NCBI GenBank assembly: GCA_019114115.1
Contig: DXGD01000293.1
Coordinates: 1-8,458 of the forward strand
Direction of reading: 5' to 3'
From: Candidatus Nesterenkonia stercoripullorum
Lineage (GTDB): Bacteria; Actinomycetota; Actinomycetes; Actinomycetales; Micrococcaceae
Length of the DNA: 8,458 nucleotides
This document shows, one piece after another, positions 6,170-8,458 of this stretch. The position numbers and the translations under genes are program-made. The notes under the pieces were generated by a model. It was not told where the DNA came from. It worked only from the letters and a program-made list of their open reading frames with translations, and searched no databases. Numbering within the stretch: the stretch's first letter is position 1; the number at the start of each line of letters is the position of its first letter.

Positions 6170-6774
6170 GAGATCGATTCGACGGTGTCGATCACGGCCG
6201 GGATGAGTGAGACCACCAGCAGTCCGGCCATGACGATATTGAGGATCCTCATGTGACGGGCCTTGGAGATGATCCGGCCCGCGCCGACGCCGATGAGCGT
6301 CCAGATAGCGGTATTGGGCGTGCTGAAGACCAGGAACGCCAGCGCGATCACCAGGACCTCCAGCAGGAAAGAATCCCAGAAGCCGGTGAATGCCGCGATG
6401 GCGCCGACGGACATCGCCCAGGCCTTCGGGTTCACGAACTGGAACCCTGCCAACTGCCAGAACCCGGGCGGCTTCCCTGCGCTGCGCGCGGCGACGTCCG
6501 TGGGTCCGTTCGCGATCTTCCAGGCCAGGTAGAGCAGGTAGAGCACCCCGATCGGGCGGATGACGTCCAGGATGAATGGCCACTGCTCGATGACCTGGCC
6601 CAGGCCCAGGCCGACCAGGATCGTCATCACCGGGAACCCGGTGTTGACCCCGATGATCGCGGGCAGCGTGCGACGGAACCCGAACGATGCCCCGGAGGCC
6701 ATCACGATGGTGTTATTCGGTCCGGGGGTGCCGCTGCCGGCTACCACGAAGAGGATCAGGGGGACGATGGCCAC
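6166..6774 (-). CDS. LysE/RhtB-family amino-acid or metabolite exporter
   Basis: A 202-residue inner-membrane protein of the usual LysE/RhtB length (about 200-210) with six predicted helices. The family exports amino acids such as lysine, arginine, threonine, homoserine lactone or cysteine derivatives by proton or ion exchange; the substrate here cannot be read from sequence. Family marks are the N-terminal helix with TPGPNNTIVMASGASFGFRR (16-35), G42-V-N-T-G-F, VLYLLYLAWKI (78-88) and FQFVNPKAWAMSVGA (111-125). The C-terminal half has two or three further helices. It starts at GTG 6774. AGGA lies 7 nt upstream and could be a ribosome-binding site, but the same bases form TAGGAT, a possible -10 box for a leaderless start. 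It lies 47 bp behind the TetR gene on the same strand, so it may be read with it, from its own promoter, or both. It converges on purM. Confidence 0.9.
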   Translation of the reverse strand: MAIVPLILFVVAGSGTPGPNNTIVMASGASFGFRRTLPAIIGVNTGFPVMTILVGLGLGQVIEQWPFILDVIRPIGVLYLLYLAWKIANGPTDVAARSAGKPPGFWQLAGFQFVNPKAWAMSVGAIAAFTGFWDSFLLEVLVIALAFLVFSTPNTAIWTLIGVGAGRIISKARHMRILNIVMAGLLVVSLIPAVIDTVESIS

Positions 6775-6780
6775 CGGATG

Positions 6781-6809
6781 ATCCTAACGGGCTGCGGGCG
6801 ATGTGTCGT
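6781..6809 (-). promoter_or_regulatory. Putative promoter of the LysE-type gene, leaderless type
   Basis: On the minus strand ACGACA (6804-6809, four of six to TTGACA), a 17-bp spacer and TAGGAT (6781-6786) stand 6 nt before the GTG at 6774. The start point would fall at or within a base or two of the GTG. Spacing and hexamers resemble the box pair before the small membrane-protein gene at 2967. The competing reading is that TAGGAT simply contains the AGGA ribosome-binding site. Confidence 0.4.
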
Positions 6810-6821
6810 CTCGGCCTCTGG

Positions 6822-7355
6822 TCATGGTGTGTCGGGCGGGGTGGCCAGTTCGATGATTCCCTGCACCACACCTTCCCGCACGTCAGGATTGAGCGGGGTG
6901 GTCCGCAGGGCCTCGTAGAACCAGAGCCCGTCAGCGGCTAGGCGTGCGATGAAGGCGGCGACGTCGTCATCTGGGGGCGGGCCCGGGGTCCAGCGCTCGT
7001 AGACCTCGTCCCAGACAGGGCTGGTCTGCCGATCTTCTGCGGCTTCGAGCATGAGAAGCAGCTCGGCGCGGTCCGGGTTCTGCGAGACGCGGGCGAATGC
7101 GGCGAACCGCTGCTGCGCCGTGAGCTCGCCAGCCGTGCCGCCGGCTTCATCCTCCATGCACTGCTCCCACGAGGCGGCCATATGCTGGTGCAGCGCCATC
7201 ATCAGGTCTTCCCGTGAGGGGAAGTGGTACAGCAGCCCGCCTTTGGTCAGGCCGGCTTCCGCGGCCACTGATTCGTAGGTCAGTGTGGTGACGCCGTCGC
7301 GCTGGATCACGCGCTTTCCGGCTTCGAGAATCTCAGTCCGTTTGGAGTGTCTCAC
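6822..7355 (-). CDS. TetR/AcrR-family transcriptional regulator
   Basis: A 177-residue DNA-binding repressor, slightly short for the family. Residues 4-53 form the canonical three-helix N-terminal domain: RTEILEAGKRVIQRDG, then the helix-turn-helix at about 26-45 (TYESVAAEAG-LT-KGGLLYHF) and the PSREDLMMAL helix. The variable C-terminal half (from about 54) is the ligand-binding and dimerisation part; its GLWFYEAL segment near 153-160 is typical of a subgroup often beside multidrug transporters. The ligand is unknown. It starts at GTG 7355 with no well-placed ribosome-binding site: CAGGAG lies 15 nt upstream. It lies 67 bp downstream of a DHA2 antiporter gene and 47 bp upstream of the LysE-type gene, all on one strand. 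It most likely represses the antiporter and itself. No clear palindromic operator is visible in the 67-bp gap; the antiporter's own promoter is outside the window. Confidence 0.93.
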   Translation of the reverse strand: MRHSKRTEILEAGKRVIQRDGVTTLTYESVAAEAGLTKGGLLYHFPSREDLMMALHQHMAASWEQCMEDEAGGTAGELTAQQRFAAFARVSQNPDRAELLLMLEAAEDRQTSPVWDEVYERWTPGPPPDDDVAAFIARLAADGLWFYEALRTTPLNPDVREGVVQGIIELATPPDTP

Positions 7356-7390
7356 AGAGTATGGGGTCCGCTCCTGAAGGGTACGCAGCC

Positions 7391-7420
7391 AGTATGCCAG
7401 GCGCTGCTCACAAGGGTCGA
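7391..7420 (-). promoter_or_regulatory. Weak promoter candidate of the TetR gene
   Basis: In the 67-bp gap behind the antiporter stop codon, the minus strand has TCGACC (7415-7420, four of six to TTGACA), an 18-bp spacer and CATACT (7391-7396). Transcription would begin near 7384 and give a leader of about 28 nt that includes CAGGAG. A second CATACT at 7358-7363 is too close to the GTG to serve as its -10 box. Read-through from the antiporter gene may suffice instead. Confidence 0.25.
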
Positions 7421-7422
7421 CA

Positions 7423-8458
7423 TCAGTGGTTCCCGGGGTACGCCTGAGAGGCCGAGCCGGGTGTGTACCGGCGCAGCAGCCATATCAGGGCCAGGGTGGC
7501 CAGCAGCATCACCACGGCCACTGCGATGAGCACCGCCAGGAACGCGGCATCGAAAGCTTCACCGGCGGCAGCGACGGCGGCCGAGTCCTCCGAGGTCAGT
7601 ACGGTGGCGGGTTGCTCCCCTGTCCACTCCTGCGCCTCTGCGGGCAGAACCAGCAGACGCGTGTAGATCATCGTGATGAGGCTGCCCAAGGTGGCGACCC
7701 CGACCAGCCCGCCGAACTCGTAGGAGACCTCTTCGATAGAAGCGGCCATTCCGGCCCGCCGCGGCGGGACGTTACCCATGATGGCCGTCGAGGCTACGGA
7801 CATGGATGCCCCCAGTCCTGCCCCGATGATCACGAAGCCGAGCACGAGCAGCGGCAGCGAGTCCTCGCGGGCGGCGATGACGGCCAGGCCCGAGCCCAGC
7901 GCGGCAGTGCCGATCCCACCGCCCATGAGCACGAGCAGGCCGAGCCTGTGCAGGACCGCACCGCCGAAGATGGCGAAGGGCAGGGAGCCCAGTGCCAGTG
8001 CCGAGACGATCAGTCCTGCCTCGAGCGGGCTGAACCCCTCGACAAGCTGGTACCGCTGTGTGGTGACAAGCTGCAGGCCAGCGATCGCGAAGATGCTCGC
8101 GGCTGCTGCCAGCACGCCCGCGGAGAACCCGGAATTCCGGAAGATGGAGAAATCCACGAGCGGCTCAGTGGTCTTGGCCAGGCGCAGCTGGCGGCGCACG
8201 AAGATGCTCAGCGCTATGACGGCCACTGTGCCGGAGCCGACGGCGAGCGGCCAGTTGACCGGCGCATCAGCAATGGTCTTGATGCTCAGCACTGCACCCG
8301 TCAGCCCCACCATGACCTGGGCGGATGAGACAGCGTCCCAACGCCGCGCCGGGTTGGTCACATTCTCGGGCCCGACGAGAACCATCACCAGCGAGGCGAT
8401 GATGACGATCGGCACGTTGACCAGGAAGACCGATCCCCACCAGAAGAATTCCAGCAGG
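7423..8458 (-). CDS. DHA2 (14-helix) MFS drug/H+ antiporter, QacA/SmvA/LfrA-like; N-terminal part outside window
   Basis: The reading frame is open to the right edge, giving 344 visible residues of an expected ~500-530; the GTG at 8415 is an internal valine. The visible part begins at EFFWWGSVFLVNVPI, the conserved block entering helix 6 of DHA2 transporters. About nine hydrophobic helices follow, matching helices 6-14 of a 14-helix protein. SPLEAGLIVSALALGSLPFA and the SIEEVSYEFGGLVGVATLGS segment with a long polar loop after it (about 280-315 of the visible part) are typical of the QacA/SmvA/LfrA branch. That branch exports cationic antiseptics, dyes and some antibiotics by proton exchange at the inner membrane. 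The acidic residues of the N-terminal half that define substrate range are not in view. A TetR gene follows 67 bp downstream on the same strand and is the likely regulator. Family is secure; substrate is unknown. Confidence 0.93.
   Translation of the reverse strand, partial: LLEFFWWGSVFLVNVPIVIIASLVMVLVGPENVTNPARRWDAVSSAQVMVGLTGAVLSIKTIADAPVNWPLAVGSGTVAVIALSIFVRRQLRLAKTTEPLVDFSIFRNSGFSAGVLAAAASIFAIAGLQLVTTQRYQLVEGFSPLEAGLIVSALALGSLPFAIFGGAVLHRLGLLVLMGGGIGTAALGSGLAVIAAREDSLPLLVLGFVIIGAGLGASMSVASTAIMGNVPPRRAGMAASIEEVSYEFGGLVGVATLGSLITMIYTRLLVLPAEAQEWTGEQPATVLTSEDSAAVAAAGEAFDAAFLAVLIAVAVVMLLATLALIWLLRRYTPGSASQAYPGNH

Noticed and set aside
7356..7422. Palindromic TetR operator in the gap behind the antiporter gene
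   Set aside because: Only short direct repeats (AGTATG-like at 7359-7364 and 7391-7396) are present; no convincing inverted repeat of operator size.
7426..8328. 300-codon open frame antisense to the antiporter gene
   Set aside because: Low-complexity, strongly polar product lying exactly opposite conserved antiporter helices; no ribosome-binding site or family resemblance.
8413..8415. GTG at 8415 as start of the antiporter
   Set aside because: The upstream codons encode EFFWWGSVFLVN, the conserved lead-in to helix 6; the gene simply runs off the window.

Overview
This is a GC-rich stretch of bacterial chromosome with strong G/C bias at third codon positions, GTG starts and tight gene packing. 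Gene content points to an actinobacterium, most likely order Micrococcales: an AceB-type malate synthase, a PurF with a long C-terminal tail preceded by a small two-helix membrane protein, and a PurM with an Ala/Glu-rich N-terminal extension. The genus cannot be fixed from this window.

Layout. Bases 1-1327 (+) hold the 3' part of malate synthase A (glyoxylate shunt), cut by the window edge. It converges on a 499-residue polytopic membrane protein of the DUF418/HGSNAT-like acyltransferase group (1368-2867, -). A long inverted repeat (1330-1420) lies between and partly inside the two 3' ends and looks like a two-way terminator. A 99-bp divergent spacer (2868-2966) carries promoter-like boxes for both directions. 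Rightward runs a compact operon: a 115-residue two-helix membrane protein, purF (14-bp overlap) and purM (ATGA overlap). These two enzymes perform the first and fifth steps of IMP biosynthesis. A 34-bp convergent spacer with a 17-bp tandem duplication over the purM stop codon separates it from a leftward set: a DHA2-type drug/H+ antiporter (truncated at the window end), a TetR-family repressor and a LysE/RhtB-type exporter.

Reading: core metabolism (aceB, purF, purM) sits beside an accessory export module in which the TetR protein probably controls the antiporter and possibly the LysE-type gene. Two genes, the small membrane protein and the LysE exporter, have similar promoter-like boxes (ACGAC, 17-bp spacer, TAGnnT) placed 6-7 nt before the start codon, which suggests leaderless transcripts.

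I found no tRNA, rRNA, CRISPR array, insertion sequence or phage gene, and no convincing new multi-gene system. The points most worth a second look are the long hairpin at 1330-1420, the duplication at the purM stop, the leaderless-type promoters, the conserved-looking small membrane gene fused into the purF operon, and the acidic loop of the acyltransferase-like protein.
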